Assembly: GCA_902783295.1 (NCBI GenBank)
Contig: CACZQT010000250.1
Coordinates: forward strand, 1 to 6,198
DNA from: an uncultured Lachnospiraceae bacterium
Lineage (GTDB): Bacteria > Bacillota > Clostridia > Lachnospirales > Lachnospiraceae
DNA length: 6,198 nucleotides
Direction: 5' to 3'
Part shown: positions 5,739 to 6,198 of the stretch, piece after piece
How the letters are laid out: every line of letters begins with the position of its first letter
How positions within the stretch are numbered: the stretch's first letter is position 1
The notes under the pieces: model-generated
Told to the model about the DNA's origin: nothing
Seen by the model: the letters and a program-made list of their open reading frames with translations, nothing else
Database searches by the model: none
Made by a program: the position numbers and the translations under genes

Positions 5739-5767
5739 TTGCATTCATTCCGGTTTTGCGGTATTCT
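5739..5767 (+). promoter_or_regulatory. Weak promoter candidate for the SecB-like gene
   Basis: TTGCAT (5739-5744) and TATTCT (5762-5767) are 17 bases apart, the ideal spacing, but match the consensus at only three and four of six bases. Its place between the terminator and the gene's ribosome site makes it the best candidate available. Confidence 0.3.
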
Positions 5768-5793
5768 GGAACAGACGTTTTTTGGCCAGACTT

Positions 5794-5800
5794 AGGGAGG
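5794..5800 (+). promoter_or_regulatory. Ribosome binding site of the gene at 5807
   Basis: AGGGAGG with a six-base AAAAAC spacer precedes the ATG at 5807, which fixes this start. Confidence 0.85.
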
Positions 5801-5806
5801 AAAAAC

Positions 5807-6198
5807 ATGAATCTGGAATTTGTGAAAAGCATGGTGCGGAAATCCCGTTATGAAAATGAAGTAAATCCGCTGCAGGTGAAGAATCTGAAGCTTCCGGTCA
5901 GCGTGAATCTGGAAATTCTGTACCCGAACGTTGTAAAGGACGGCTCTGCCTTCCTGATTGTTGACAGGACTGCGGTCGGCAACCCTGTGCAGAAATTCAG
6001 CCTTTTTGTGGAGCAGGTATGCACCTTTAAGATCGTGGACCTGGAACCCGGCTTTGATACCAGCCGTGAGAACATGCAGAAATTCATCTCCATGATCTGC
6101 CATCCCATCGTGCTGAAGGAAATGCAGAAAACCATGGACAGCCTGACCGGCCTGTACCAGCTGCAGCGTATTCAGCTGCCCACCAACCTGGAAACACA
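5807..6198 (+). CDS. Possible SecB-like chaperone domain protein (3' partial)
   Basis: The frame is open from a well-supported ATG to the window edge, giving 130 codons. The product has no signal peptide or membrane segment. After about 28 residues there are alternating beta-type segments (KLPVSVNLEILYP, AFLIVDRTAV, KFSLFVEQVCTFKIVDLEPG), then an amphipathic helix with ICHPIVLKEMQKTMDSLTG, then QLQRIQLPTNLE. This order recalls SecB: antiparallel strands, the CPNILFPYARE-type helix, then the LNLAPVNF-type strand. SecB is a cytoplasmic chaperone of about 150 residues that holds unfolded proteins, and its relatives in Gram-positives can accompany toxin-antitoxin pairs. No antitoxin or toxin lies on the upstream side. 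The coding call is firm; the SecB relation is from recollected pattern only and could be wrong. It is transcribed apart from nfnAB. Confidence 0.6.
   Translation, partial: MNLEFVKSMVRKSRYENEVNPLQVKNLKLPVSVNLEILYPNVVKDGSAFLIVDRTAVGNPVQKFSLFVEQVCTFKIVDLEPGFDTSRENMQKFISMICHPIVLKEMQKTMDSLTGLYQLQRIQLPTNLET

Overview
This window looks like chromosomal DNA from an anaerobic, moderately GC-rich Firmicute, most likely a gut or rumen Lachnospiraceae-type Clostridium relative. That placement is inference. It rests on strong AGGAGG-type ribosome sites, a GH3 enzyme whose catalytic barrel closes the protein (the permuted order common in Lachnospiraceae), an NfnAB electron-bifurcating transhydrogenase pair typical of strict anaerobes, and short palindromic intergenic repeats. 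All protein genes read on the + strand.

Bases 1-2905 are a glycoside-degradation block. The 3' part of a GH3 beta-glycosidase gene ends at 1225. A 523-residue GH78-type alpha-L-rhamnosidase-like gene follows at 1334-2905. The 108-base gap between them holds three perfect hairpins and no terminator. The two enzymes could together strip rhamnose and then glucose from plant rhamnoglucosides, but the substrate is not shown by the sequence.

Bases 2906-3329 contain no convincing protein gene but are highly structured. Reading on the - strand, nested stems, a bulge hairpin and a terminator with a T6 tract form a candidate small RNA whose layout recalls 6S RNA. Nearer to 3330 lie another hairpin, a pair of direct/inverted repeats and a plausible sigma-A type promoter for the next operon.

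Bases 3330-5593 are nfnA and nfnB, two bases apart, encoding the two subunits of NADH-dependent reduced ferredoxin:NADP+ oxidoreductase. The Fe-S and flavin/nucleotide motifs are intact. After nfnB come two copies of a 22-base GGGAC...GTCCC palindromic repeat and a strong intrinsic terminator at 5703-5736.

From 5807 to the window edge runs the 5' part of a separate gene with its own ribosome site and a weak promoter. Its product resembles the SecB chaperone fold, which would be notable in a Gram-positive, but this rests on pattern recognition only.
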